DNA from: Cantharellus purpuraceus
Lineage: Eukaryota; Basidiomycota; Agaricomycetes; Cantharellales; Hydnaceae
NCBI GenBank assembly: GCA_025174535.1
Contig: JALBUN010000010.1
Location: 1,426,001-1,490,000, forward strand
DNA length: 64,000 nucleotides
Reading direction: 5' to 3'
A program made the position numbers and the translations under genes. Of the stretch, positions 47,636-59,853 are shown in pieces. Numbering within the stretch: the first letter of the stretch is position 1; every line of letters starts with the position of its first letter. The notes beneath the pieces are model-generated. The model was given only the letters and a program-made list of their open reading frames with translations. It did not search any database and had not been told where the DNA came from.

Positions 47636-48463
47636 TGTTAGGAGAAGATGAGGGATAGATTGCAGATGTATGTGGGTTTGTGAAATGAAAGTGAGGGATG
47701 GTGGCGAAGTAGATTTTGAATAGAGAAGCAAACACTGCAAGGATGCAGATATATGCAGGGTTGATGGAGAGATGTTGTTTAGTAGAGTGATGTTACCAAA
47801 TATCAGAATATTCGGTTAAGAACTGGGACTTCTGCAAAATATTTGAGCAGAAATGGGAATAGCAACACTTCGAAAAAGTGTTTGCTTAATAGAAATGGAT
47901 GTAATGATCCAAATCGTTCGTAATTTGAGATAGCAATATATGATGCAATATCCTAATGGGATATGCAAAAGATTTCAAATTGAATAGGTTGTTTAGGAGT
48001 TATTCCAGGAACGACAGAAAATTTGACACAAGCTGTTTGTTTGCAGCTTGGAAGGGATTAAGAACAGTGAATCCGATGATAGACCCTCATACACAGTTGT
48101 AGCTAATATACAATTTGGCAATCACATGATAAGAATGCCTTTTAGTAAGATTGAAACATATGATAAAAGAAATGATGCAGATACTGATAATAAGTGATGT
48201 CATAGGGAAAAACCTTTTATAGAGAAAGGAGTTTTTACCCGTTTTATTTGAGGTTTATGATGAATGAAAATCATCATAATACCTCCCTTTTTGAGTAGTA
48301 GCCACCCCCGTAGAACGAAAGGATGGCTCACAAAATAAAATTGAAAATCACCTCCTCATCTCTTAATCAAAAAATCCCCAACCTTTTCACAACTTTTCCT
48401 TATCATAAAACTCCCCCTTCTTACTCCAATAGGTTGTAATAGTACTTGAATAAATTCTTGACA
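47636..48463. mobile_element. Solo LTR-7 in gypsy-A integrase
   Basis: 828 bp, TGTTAGGAGAAG...AATTCTTGACA, perfect target duplication AAATG (47631-47635 and 48464-48468) inside the codons for AQMNLLAAH. Confidence 0.93.
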
Positions 48464-49350
48464 AAATGAACCTGCTAGCGGCACACAATGCAATCATAGA
48501 AAAGTTGCATCAGCCAGACATTCATGCTAATAAGAAATGTCATGAAGGCCCAACCTTCAGAGAGGTGACAAGGTCTACCTCTCAATGAAAAACTTGACTC
48601 TACCCAAGGGTAGAGCCAGCAAGCTAGTGCCCAAATTTATTGGGCCCTATAAAATACTCAAAGCCTATAATAAGGCTTCAATGGCAACACTGGAATTGCC
48701 ACTGGAGCTGACTAGTAGGCACATTACACCTACATTCCATGTCAGTCTCATTTGACTGTATGATGATGAGACCAGATTCCCAAAATGGGAAGCAAAGTCA
48801 TTTTATGACTCCAGGAACAACAATGAGCAGAAATGGCTCATTGATGGATAAGCGATAGAGAACTTGAACTTCAAGTTCTATGGACACTGGGAGACATCAC
48901 TTGGGAACCTTACACCTCATGTAAGGATCTGGAAGCTCCAGATGATTATTTAGAGCTTTGAGAGGTGACTCAAGCACAAGAACTACCTCATAGATAGTAG
49001 TTCTCAGAGAGGAGGAGCCCCAAAGATCTGATGGGGCTCAAGGGGGAAGAAATGAAGCTATCATCAATGATGGTATCTCAATGAGGAGAGGAGGAACTAC
49101 CTCAAATAACAGTAGTTCCTAGAGGGAATAGAGCTGCCATGATAATAGGCAGCTTGATAGCAGTGAAAAACTGCTCCCATAGGGAGCAATTTATCTTCAT
49201 GCTACTCATGGTAGCATGAAAGGCATAAGCAATAGTTAATCACATCACACCCATGTGACATAGTCACTAAGAAAAAATTCTCAATAAGAATTTTTGAGCT
49301 CAGCCATAAAAGGCTAGCAGTGTTTCTTCAAACCACCATCACCCCATCAA

Positions 49351-50385
49351 AATGACATCTCCCAGAAGAGAGATGATGGATGCTCAAGATGAGCATCCAA
49401 TGGAAGTTGAATAATCTTCCACATCTGCAGCACCCAATGAGTGTTGCAGAAATGATCCAAGGTCATCAAGACAAGATGACCTCAAAGATCAGCAGATGGC
49501 ATGGAGGTGCTGCCATCCATCACCCTCACAGGTGCAAAAGGTGCAACGACTATGTCTCACACTTAATTGAGGCTCAGAAAGGAAGCCAATTATACCTCTC
49601 CACTGCTTCAGTGGAGAGAGCCTTGAGAACCACATGGCTGCAGTTGATTTGTGACATCAAAGATGGTGTCACTAGTGCTCATCATAAGGATTACGATAAG
49701 CTGTTTAAGGACAACTCAAACCTGTCCATACAGGTTTGAGAACTTGAAGGATTTCTCAAACAGGAGAAATCCAAGGTAACTCATCTTAAGGATGAGTTAA
49801 AATTACTCAAGGAGGCTGCTGCTAAAGTGACTCCTACATTCAAGACCAAGCTCATGACAGTGCACTTGGCTCCACTAGCATTATCATCACATGCTATGGC
49901 AGGCAAATCATTGCCTGCCATTAAATCATCTCAACCCATGGCATATCATCATGGGAAATGATCAACCTCACTAAAGAGGACAATCATCCAAGTGAACTGC
50001 CTTGTATTGACCCTCAAGAGCTTGAGGGTCAAGAATGGGATGATATGGACCTGATATGGGAGGATTACAAGCATGATCATGGTCTCCTCCTGACTAGCCC
50101 CCCAAGGATGCTAAGAAACTGGGCAAACTCAAAGAGTTTGTTCTATCAGAAATCAAAGCTGAGATTGGTCAGCTTCATAAGGAGTACATGGGTGGTGATG
50201 CCAGCCATACTTTAAAAGATCTAGCATTAAAAATGCTGGAGGAAGCCCAGTGTGCAAACTATCACAAATGCTGGGATGACTTCAGGCATGCTCTTAAGCA
50301 TGCTAAGGCAGGGAAGTCATTCCCCAAGTGGGCCCTATGGTTTATGACCATGGCTGACCTGCCCAGAATGGTCACTGGTCACCTG
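49351..50385 (+). pseudogene. Post-integrase coiled-coil ORF of gypsy-A, degraded
   Basis: Downstream of integrase a second coding-like region begins near 49351 (MTSPRREMMDAQDEHPMEVE). The clearest part (49380-49739) encodes HRCKRCNDYVSHLIEAQKGS, then STASVERALRTTWLQLI. After one stop the same frame continues as a helical KQEKSKVTHLKDELKLLKEA region. Near 50110-50385 another frame reads KLGKLKEFVLSEIKAEIGQL...MLEEAQCANYHKCWDDF. No enzyme motif. It probably represents one accessory protein with CXXC and coiled coil, now broken by several shifts. Between 48961 and 49350 no clear coding is seen. Confidence 0.5.
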
Positions 50386-51143
50386 CGTTAAGGGCTGATA
50401 CTAAGAGTGCAATGGAGTAACTAGAGTTTGGATGCTAGTGAGGAAAGGGAGGGGACTTCACTGTGCCAGTTCAACCAGAGACAGAGTGGGGCAATAACTA
50501 TTGAGTCAGATCAAGTGGACTTGGCTTCAACTTGTGTGTTGCACCCCCTTGGATCATTGGTCCAATATTTTGGAGTTTGGAGTATGGAGTTGGATCAAGA
50601 ATCCCAAGTTTGACTTGTCAAGAAGATACTTTGTCAAGAAGCTAGCAACCAAGAAGTTGATGGGGCAAAACTTAGTTGATATATGAACTACCATAACATA
50701 CAGAGAGTAGCACATATAAGTATGTAAAGAATTGAATGATAAACTAAAAGTGATAGGACAATAAGACAGATGTGGAATACAACACAGAAAGGAGTTTGGA
50801 GTTCAGACTCAAGTCCAAACTAATACTAAGCAATATAAGAGATAAAGGTTTGTTGTAACCCATAAGAGAAAAGCTACTTATATGGAGAACAATAACGGAG
50901 TTTGGAGTTGATGGAGGTGGAGTTGATGGAGGTGGAGTTGATGGAGGTGGAGTTGATGGAGGTGGAGTTGATGGAGGTGGAGTTGATGGAGGTGGAGTTG
51001 ATGGAGGTGGAGTTGATGGAGGTGGAGTTGATGGAGGTGGAGTTGATGGAGGTGGAGTTGATGGAGGTGGAGTTGATGGAGGTGGAGTAGAAGGAGATGG
51101 AGATGAAGTCTGGAGATCAGACTTGGTGTTACAGGATGTAACA
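50386..51143 (-). mobile_element. Solo LTR-1 with expanded minisatellite
   Basis: 758 bp, plus-strand ends CGTTAAGGGC (first base mutated from T) ...GGATGTAACA. Flanked by ACCTG (50381-50385) and GCCTG (51144-51148), a target duplication with one mismatch. Confidence 0.85.
50907..51086. repeat. Minisatellite, 12 x 15 bp
   Basis: Twelve identical GTTGATGGAGGTGGA units. Other LTR-1 copies have about 5 (7231), 3 (11545) and 2 (17100) imperfect units. It creates an artefactual MEVEL repeat frame. Confidence 0.95.
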
Positions 51144-51148
51144 GCCTG

Positions 51149-52230
51149 CCTTGACCCCTGGGTAAGTCTGTCCCTATCAGGGTGGACTGGTTTGATGTAT
51201 GTGATACAGACTCACACTTTACTGCTGATGCAATGTAAAAGTCAAGATTGACAGGTGTTCAAGGGTTAAGATACTTCAAACGGGGAAGTAACCTAGTGCC
51301 TTAGGACTACAGGTTGAGTGGATTAAAGCCAACAATAATCCCTTCAACATAAAAAGATAGATATGCACTTAAACACTTCCTTCTGAACAAGCGTATTCAC
51401 TGTATGTGTCTTATCCATAATAGAATCAACAGTCAAGGGATATTAATCTCATCTCAAAGAGGTGGGTTAATAGACTGTGGTGTTGATCTATTGAAATGCC
51501 CACAATTGAATCAACTGATCCATAGCAAAGTACAGATTAGCCTGACTAACCTCAGAGTCTCAATTAAATGTGCAGTATTCTTGACCAACCAATAGCCTAG
51601 TATGTATTAACCTGACTAACCTCAGAGTCTCAATTAAACATGCAAGGTTCTTGATTATAGCCAATTGCCCAATATGTGATAATTTGACTAACCTCAGAGT
51701 CTCAATTACACATGTAAGGTTCTTGATCAATGAATAACAATTAATAGACTTCAAGTTACTGCTCCAAGTGGGCTTGTAGTGTGTTAATTGCTAATCAGTT
51801 ACTCCATATTAACCTCTTCTCTGAGTTTGATTAATATTAGAGCCTGCTGTGCTTGTAATATAATAGCTTCTGGCTTCTCCAAGAGTCAATCAAAGCTAAT
51901 ATACCTGAAGAGTAGCTGATATAAGCATGCTGCTTATGTGATAATTAGACACTGCTGTGTGTGTGTGGTAAAAAGATATACTTTATTGCACTGCTGTTGC
52001 AGCCCTTTTTATATACATGGGCTATCTAGCTTATGTAACTAATTAGAGAATATTCCTGATGCTTAGGGAAGCCCTGGAAGGAAAGAGAAGGCCAGAGAAC
52101 CTTGTGGAAGGTCCAGGAAGGTGTCAGAACCTTCTGTGGCCACTTTTGGCTGAAGTGCATGAACTCTGCTGCTTATGTAATATGTGCATTGTTCGCTCGC
52201 ACGCAAGTGCTCTTTGAGGTCACATGATAT
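51149..52230 (-). mobile_element. LTR-2 fragment, inverted
   Basis: Reverse complement of roughly 5740-6740 of LTR-2, with good similarity from about 51205. It ends at a CpG-bearing block (GTTCGCTCGCACGC) near 52190. The three spaced repeats (CTAACCTCAGAGTCTCAATTA) also occur in the 5554 copy. Confidence 0.75.
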
Positions 52231-52870
52231 ATTGCTCATGAGTCTTATAGTGCTGTTGTGCAGCACTAAATTTCTTGGATAGGAATCCAGCAGGCCAACA
52301 GGTCTGCCAATCTTTTCCTTGTCCATGCACAGCTCTGATTCCAGTCTTGGAGCCATCAGTAATAACCCAAATAGTATTGGGGTTATTGACATTGATGGGC
52401 TTCAATATTGGAGCCCTACACGCTTAATGCTTTTGAAGCATTTCTCTAGCAGTGGCATCCATAAGAATGGATGATTATTATGAGCACAACTCAATAATGG
52501 GGTTGTGTATGCAGTTATATCTGGCATATAGTGTGCCAGATACTGCACTAGTCCAAGAAAACATTGGACTTTGTGGTATGACCTAGGTCATCTCCACTCT
52601 CATATTTGCGTCATTTTGTCAGCATCTGCATGCATGCCTTGGTCATCTAATTAGGTGACTCATTGAGTATAGATTGATCTTATCCTTGCTCAGGAACATA
52701 TGTGCTTTCCTGAGCTCAGTGAACACCATCTCTAGGTGGTGTTTGTGCTCTCATATAGTATAAGAGTGCACAAATATGTTGTCCAGATATACATGGACAA
52801 ATCTTCTGATATATTCTCAGAAGATGGTGGTCATGAGCTGCTGAAATGTCAAGGGGGCATTACAGTCCCC
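52231..52870 (-). pseudogene. Gypsy-A RT/RNase H fragment
   Basis: Minus-strand frame 52405-52220 reads VITDGSKTGIRAVHGQGKDW and FLSKKFSAAQQHYKTHEQ, the start of RNase H. Upstream RT sequence extends to 52870 with stops. Cut by the gypsy-B LTR at 52871. Confidence 0.8.
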
Positions 52871-53411
52871 TGTTATGACTATATTCATTAATGCCCAGAT
52901 CCCCATCTGATCCACTCAGATCCCCACACACATGAAATCTATACTCCATTTGGAAACCATTACATCTCCATTTAGTCTGTCTGATTGTCACTATTGATCT
53001 CGCTCATCTGCCTCTGGTTCCAATTGTTGCATCAGCATCACCATAGGAACCCAGACATCTGTCCCATTAGACTTGAACATATTCCTGTAAGGCCATTGAC
53101 CTTGGAGACCCATCACCAGAGTAATTATTATTAGATTTCAAATATGTATTTAAGTTGCCCAACTGGGGACTTCATTCCCCAGTTCGAATATTGAATCACA
53201 TCTAGCTCCTAAGTCCAATCTGAACTGTCTAAGTTGTACTCCGTCTCCAAAATCTCAGACATAGGTATTAGTGAGGGTGTAGCATATAAGCTGAAGCCAA
53301 GTCTGTTCCAACCCCCATGATGCACCCTGACCCCTGCTCCAACTCCAACCATCAACTTCAACCCAAGCTTCAACCCAAGCTCCAACCCCCAATCAGACCT
53401 AGTGCATAACA
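52871..53411 (+). mobile_element. LTR-4, 5' LTR of plus-strand gypsy-B
   Basis: 541 bp, TGTTATGACT...GTGCATAACA, followed by the gag leader. Inserted in gypsy-A RT. Confidence 0.88.
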
Positions 53412-53441
53412 GTATATTCAAACTGCCATACTCACTCCTAC

Positions 53442-56400
53442 CAATGCCACGATCCACTGCCAATTCCAAACGTGCATGAACCATCAAGGTGCCCACTCCC
53501 AGCATCGACACCATCCCTGAGGTCATCGGAGAACCAATGGGCCACATAGAGACTGTCAACGAAGAGGACAATACTCCACCCTCCCTGAATCTGGCACAAG
53601 CCATCTCCCTGCTCGCCAGCAGCATCTGTACCCCACAAGCTCCTAAGTCCTGGACCAAGGTCTGGGAACCTGACCCATTTGACAGCTCCAATCCACACAA
53701 CCAACCTCCAACCATTTTTGATGCAATGCCAGTTGAATTTCCACAACTGCTGTTATGACTATATTCATTAACACCCAGATCCCCATCCAATCCACTCAGA
53801 TCCCCATGCATATGAAATCTATACTCCATTTGGAAACCCTCACATCTCCATTTACCTGTCTGATTGTCACTGCCGAATCTCACCCATTCGTCTCCGGTTC
53901 TGATTGATGCATCAGCATCACCATAGAAACCCAGACATCCATCCCCGTCAGACTCAGACATACTCATGTAAGGCCATCGGCCTCAGAGACCCATCACCAG
54001 AGTAATTATTATTAGATTTCAGATGTGTATTTAAGCTGTTCGACTGGGGACTTCATCCCCAGTTTGAATATCGAATCACACCTAGTTCCTAAGTCCGATC
54101 CTAACTCTCTAAGTCATACTCTGTCTCCAAAATCTCGGACATTGGTATTAGTGAGGGTGCAGCATATAAGCTGAAGCCAAGTCCATTCCAACCCCTACAA
54201 TGTACCCTGACTCCCTCTCCAACTCCAACCCAACCTCCAACCCAATCTCTGACCCCCCAATCGGACCTAGTGTGTAACAACTGCCCCAACCTGTTCACAT
54301 CTGATCACACGAAGGTCACCTTCACCATGTCCTATCTCAAGGGCACCACACTGGGCTACTTTGAGCCAGCGCTCATGGATGACTCTGATGACCCAATATG
54401 GTCAGAGGACTACTCCAACTTCATCTCTGAACTCCAGACCAATTTCAGTCCTTACAACCCTGAGGCCAATGCTGAGAATGAACTCAATTGACTTTGGATG
54501 AAGGAAAATCACAAGATTGCAAAATACATTGTGAGTTTCCAGCAGCTAGCTCCAAAGGTCCAATGGGGTGATGCCACACTCTGATGCCAATTTTACATTG
54601 GCCTCCCATCCCACATCAAGGATGAGATATCATCTGTCAGTAAGCTGGATACTCTGGTTAACCTTCACAAGCTTGCCCAATCCATCGACGCCCATTATTG
54701 GGAACATCAATCTGAGGTCTCCCGCAAAAATTCAGCTAACAACAAATCAGACAAATCATTGGACAAGACCCCAACAAGGGGTCCAATAAGAAGACCACTA
54801 CCAACTCCAGCCAGAAGTCAAACACTGGTAATGCTGCCACTTCCAGTTCCAGTCAGAACAACTCCAGCACTGGCAACAACTCCAGAGCTTGCAAGAGCAC
54901 TCTGGACCTCTCCACCAAGCTGGGGAAGGATGGCAAACTTACCCAGCAGGAATGCCAGTGCCGCATGGACAACAACCTCTGTCTGTTCTGTGGAAAGCCT
55001 GGTCACCAAGCCAAGGATTGCAACAAGGCAACCTCATCCACAGCAAAAGCAAAGGGCCATGCTGCCAATGCTATGATGGACAAGTCCGATGCCAAGGCAA
55101 CAGACCCAAAAAAATAGTAAGCAGTCCTCTAGCCCCCATACAGGCTGAGGGCTGCATTGGTACTTCCTGTACAACAAACGAGGTCTGCCTGAACACATCC
55201 ACTCTTTCTCACTCCAATTCTCTTACCCTCCTCATCTACTCCAACTCCATTCCTGATACCGCCATCCAAGCATTAATTGACTCCAGTTCTGCTCACTGTT
55301 TCCTTGATTCTGTTTTTTTCTGATTTACATAAACTCTATACATACACCATAACTCTGATATCGCTCTGATTATTTGATGGCACTACTAATGCTGTTATTT
55401 CACAAGCTATAGATCTGTCTATCTGTTTTTCTATCAGAGAAATCCAGAACCTTACATTCTATGTTACTTCACTTGACTCCAGCTGTTCTGTGGTTCTCAG
55501 ACATAATTGGCTCACCCACTACAATCCGTTGATTGACGCATTGGGCCATATCACATTCCATTCTCCAGTGCAGGCTGTGTCATCCCTGACATCACCAGCA
55601 ACTATAGGTGTGAAATTATCTTCCACCTCTGCTGACTCCACTCTGATAGATACTCCACCTACCCCTCCGTCTATATCGATGGTGGACGCTATGGTCTTCA
55701 CCAGACTAAGCAAACTGGATGGCTCACAAACATTCCAGGTTCACCTCTCTGATCCAATGCTCCTTGCCACCCATTCTGCTCGATTGACTCCACCAGACCT
55801 ATCTATGGTTCCTAAGGAGTATCATGAGTTCGCTGATGTGTTCAGCAAGTCTAAAGCTGACTCCTAGTGGAACACTGACCATATGATCTCAAGATTGAGT
55901 TGGATGACAACTCCACCCCTCTGCTTGGCCCCATCTACTTGCTATCCCAAAAAGAGCTACTGGCTCTCCAAACATTCATAGATGAGAACTTGGCCACAGG
56001 CTGCATCTGCCTGTCCCTATCCCCCCATGGAGCTCTGGTCCTATTTGTCTGAAAAAAGGATGGATCACTCCATTTATGTGTTGACTTCCATGGACTCAAC
56101 AAGATCACCAAGAAAGACCGATACCCAATACCCCACACTGTGGACCTGCTTGAGAGCCCATGAAAAGCTAAGATCTATTTCAAAATAGATCTCTGACATG
56201 CCTATCATCTAGTCCATATCCGAGAAGGTGATGAGTGGAAAACAACTTTCCACACTTGATATGGATCTTTCAAATGGTGTGTCATGCCCTTTGGACTAAC
56301 CAATGCTCTGGCCACCTTCCAGCGGTTCATGAACAATACCTTCACTGACCTCCTCAATGTTACCATCCTCATTTACTTAGATGACATTTTGGTATATTCA

Positions 56401-56808
56401 GATAATGAAGATGAACATTGGACACACATCCGAGAGGTACTCCAACATCTCTGCCAACATGGCCTCTTCACCTGTGCTGACAAATGCAAATTCCACTCTG
56501 ACTCAGTCAAGTATCTAGGTTATATCCTCTCCCCTGCAGGACTGACAATGTCCAATGACAAAATCAAAGCCATACAGGAATGGCCAGAACCATGGAAAGT
56601 CAAAGATGTACAGTCCTTCCTAGGGTTCACCAACTTCTACTGCCACTTCATCTACAACTACGCTGATCTTACCATTCTGCTCACCTGGCTTACTAGGAAG
56701 GGTATCCAATGGAATTTCACTGATGAATGTGGACAGAGCTTTGAGACCTTGAAGAAGGCCTTTACCTCTGCTCTAATACTGACTCATTGGGTTCCAGATG
56801 TTCCTATC
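53442..56808 (+). pseudogene. Gypsy-B gag-pol, plus strand, degraded and 3'-truncated
   Basis: Gag from 53442 is interrupted by a solo LTR-4 (53751-54279) and resumes at 54285 (MSYLKGTTLGYFEPALM; WSEDYSNFISEL). A zinc knuckle CLFCGKPGHQAKDC (about 54975), protease region ALIDSSSAHCFLD (55270) and RT follow, where the frame 56284-56808 keeps an intact YLDDILVYS. Several stops and shifts occur (54489, 55321, 55865, 56052, 56161). The element ends at 56808 before RNase H. Confidence 0.85.
53751..54279 (+). mobile_element. Solo LTR-4 inserted in gypsy-B gag of the same family
   Basis: 529 bp, TGTTATGACT...GTGTGTAACA, perfect target duplication ACTGC (53746-53750 and 54280-54284). Confidence 0.93.
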
Positions 56809-57057
56809 TGTTGATTATGGGAGAAAGGGGTTAGGAGAGAGGGGGAACAGGAGTACATAAGAGGCTCAGGAGGTTGAGGAGGAGGTAGGAAAGCGAGGGG
56901 AAATGGTTAGGAGGGAAGAGGAGAAGCCCCTGTAAGCTCCACACCCATCAGATTATTCTCCTATATTTCTTTTATATTTTATTTTGTCATTTTTCCCCTA
57001 TTGGCTCCACCCCCATTTCGTTTTTATCACAAGTTTTTTTCCCATGATTCAAATGAT
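56809..57057 (+). mobile_element. LTR-5 5' fragment
   Basis: Starts TGTTGATTATGGG and matches the first 250 bp or so of the 42353 LTR-5, then stops where copia-2 begins. It links two unrelated elements. Confidence 0.65.
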
Positions 57058-59207
57058 TCATGCAGATCCAAAAAAAAAAAGGGCAAGTCTACAGATGGCA
57101 AGAAGAATGAGTCATCTAACGCAGCTGCCAGCAATGATGACCATGCATTCACCACCACATTTGCTGGACCCAAGCTATCATGCATGAGCACAGGACTCTC
57201 TGAACAAGGAGTTGACGCCCACGACTCAGGTGCATCTAGGCACATGACACCTGACCAACACCAGTTCATACAGTTTGTCAAAATCAAGCCACAACCCATC
57301 AAAGCGGCCAACAAAACAATATTTCATACTACAGGGGTGGGGTCAATATGGGTTTCAGTCCCAAATGGAAACACATCTACACAGGTCACCCTGAAGGATG
57401 CATTATACTGCCCCAATCTGGCATTCACCTTGGTGTCACTCGCTTGCTGCGACATCGCCGGCTACTCAGCAATGCTAAAGGACCAAAAATGCAGTATCTG
57501 AGATGCACATGGAGTGATCATAGGAAGGATCTCACTCATCAATGGACTATACAGGGTTGATCACCAATACCACTTACTGAACACTGCAAATGTGGTTAGC
57601 AAACCAATATCACTAGATGAGCTTCATCGTTGCATGGGACACATCACCACGCACTGCAAAGAACTTAGTCCAAGACAGGGTTATCACCAGGATAGATCTT
57701 GATATGTCAAGCGAACCCACCTTCTGTGAAGCTTGTGCAAAGGCCAAGCCAACATGGAAGCCTGTACCCAAGGAGCGAGTCAGCAACTGTGCCAGCAAAC
57801 TTGGTGAAAAGATACACTCAGACATCTGGGGTCCAGCAAACCCAAGGAGCCAAAACCATCATGAATACTTCATCAGCTTTACCGATGATCATACATGATG
57901 GACGCACCTGAACACCATAGCCAAGAAGAGTGAAATGTTGGCACGCTACCATGAATATGAAGCCTGGCTGGAAACGCAATGTGGTGTCAAGATCAAGTGC
58001 CTCCAAAGCGACTGTGGAGGAGAATACTTATCTGACAAATTCACAGCACACCTGAAGACCAAGAGGCACAGTAAGGAGTCTCACCGTACATGATACGCCA
58101 GAGGAAAATGGTGTAGCAGAAAGACTCAACCAAACACTTCTTGAACATGCACATGCCATGCTAATCACTGCAAACCTGCCAAAGATGCTGTGGCCAGAGA
58201 CAATTCACCATGGTGTGTGGCTAAAAAGCCATACCTCCACATGTTCGCTAGATGGCAAAACACCCTTTGAAATGAAGTACAGATGTAAGCCTGACCTCAC
58301 TGGACTACCTGAATGGGGTACACGTGTCCATGTGCTTCGACCAGACCGAGGGAAGCTTGAGGAAAAGAGTGAAGAGGAGTGCTGGATGGGATACAGTGGT
58401 GAAAGTAAAGGGCATAGGATATACCTGCCAGGGTCACACTGCATCAGCATTGAACACAACATAACACTCAATGGGGTTCTGATCCACATACCCAGCGGCC
58501 CTGAGGAGCTCAGTGACCAGCCTGCCGGAAGGCCCATATCATGATCGTCACCCCAGGATGCCAACAAAAGACGCACCCCTGCAGTGACTCCTGCACCACC
58601 AACTGATCAATGACTCACAGCAGATGGTGGGCAAGAAATGCTCACCAATCCCCTTAGGGACTTCAAGATCCCTGAAACTGAGATGCAAGGTTGTGGACAG
58701 TGAGTGCATAAACTGAGCGCTTATGCTCAAGACATATGCCACAGGATGACCAATGGACTCTGCACTCCCACAAGGCCTACAGGCACCAAGGGAGAAAGCC
58801 CCTGTGACCACTGCAACAGATGTTGGAAATGCCAAGGTTGTCACAATGACTGAGGAGGAGCACAACTCACCCATTGAGGTTGCAATGGCTGTGGCAACAG
58901 CGCAAACCATCATGAATGACCCATGGGATGTAGATGATGCCCAATCTCAAGATGACTGGCTCAAGTGGGACAAATCAATACGGAAGGAACTAAAACAACA
59001 TGAGAGGATGGGCACCTGGAAGCTATTCGACCCTCCAAAGGATGCAAATATCATTGGAAGCAGGATTGTCTTGCGGTACAAATGGCATGCAGAAGGCAAC
59101 ATAGCCAGCTGGAAGAGCAGGTTCATTGCACAAGGTTTCTCACAGGCTGCAGGCATCAATTATCACGAGACCTTTTCCTCAACTGCAAAACTCACCGCAA
59201 TACACAT
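57058..59207 (+). pseudogene. Copia-2 gag-pol fragment
   Basis: A Ty1/copia lineage distinct from copia-1. Visible: a basic gag tail after an A10 run, protease AHDSGASRHMT (57215), pre-integrase LDELHRCMGHI (57620), integrase with HSDIWGPANP (57810), CLQSDCGGEY (58005) and ENGVAERLNQTLLEHAHAML (58110), and the RT start IRKELKQHERMGTWKLFDPP through SRFIAQGFSQAAGINYHETF (to 59200). Stops or shifts occur near 57499, 57650, 57896, 58075 and 58542. The 5' gag and most of RT and RNase H are missing; the 3' end coincides with the TIR element. Confidence 0.85.
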
Positions 59208-59209
59208 TA

Positions 59210-59774
59210 GACGCTTATTCAGAAATACAACAAATACATATGTACAACCTATTTTCCTCAAATTTTATACAATACACTTCAATTCAAACTTATTTTCATA
59301 TTTCAACATGATTCTCAAATTTTACACAATATACTAGATTAAAACATATTGTGATATTTTGGCATAATTCTCAAAAATAATTCTTTTTTCCCCATTTAGT
59401 GGTGGCAACTCTCTTGAAGGAACATCCAAATATCATTGATTCTTTCTTATACAATACTTGTAACATAATTTGAACTATCTTTAGTCCCCACCTGGTATTT
59501 GTATATCTAAATACCCTATATAATACCAATTATATTAATACATACATTCCTATTATATCCATGTAAATGATTATGTTCATCTCAACCAAATATCTTATCT
59601 TTTAAAGTTTATTAAAATATAGAATATATGTTTATATTTATGAAAATTTCACACATCCGAAATCTTTTAAGATATCCAAATTGTAACTCCCTGGCTTTAT
59701 GTATCATTGAAATCCTGATGTATATCTCCTATACATCAGAATATTGTATACTGACATGATTACGAACAAGCGTC
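59210..59774. mobile_element. Non-autonomous TIR element with TA duplication
   Basis: 565 bp, AT-rich, non-coding. Termini GACGCTTATTC and GAACAAGCGTC are inverted repeats (10 of 11), flanked by TA on both sides (59208-59209, 59775-59776), as in Tc1/mariner-type elements. A related truncated copy is at 17639-18156. The copia-2 frame does not resume on the right, so the locus was also rearranged. Confidence 0.65.
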
Positions 59775-59853
59775 TAGGGAGGTCATTTTAAAAACAAAAA
59801 TCATCACCTTATATCATCAACAAGCTTCTTTCTCCATAGATTTAGACATGCCA

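Larger units (their letters stand above)
44176..48960 (+). pseudogene. Gypsy-A integrase, split by nested LTRs
   Basis: Integrase pieces lie at 44176-44481 (GIDFMGPLPKLND; LKEVVCFHGVPDS-like), 46660-46723, 47472-47635 (FELNYGYMPRIGIPMNN) and 48464-48960 (EGDKVYLS-like, LVPKFIGPYKILKA, TPTFHVSLI, then a decayed chromodomain-like tail). Joining coordinates across the nested LTRs gives a collinear match to the gypsy-A integrase, with several stops. Confidence 0.82.

Noticed and set aside
50902..51090. 62-codon MEVEL-repeat frame
   Set aside because: It is the translation of a perfect 15-bp minisatellite inside LTR-1; any frame stays open because the unit is a multiple of three.
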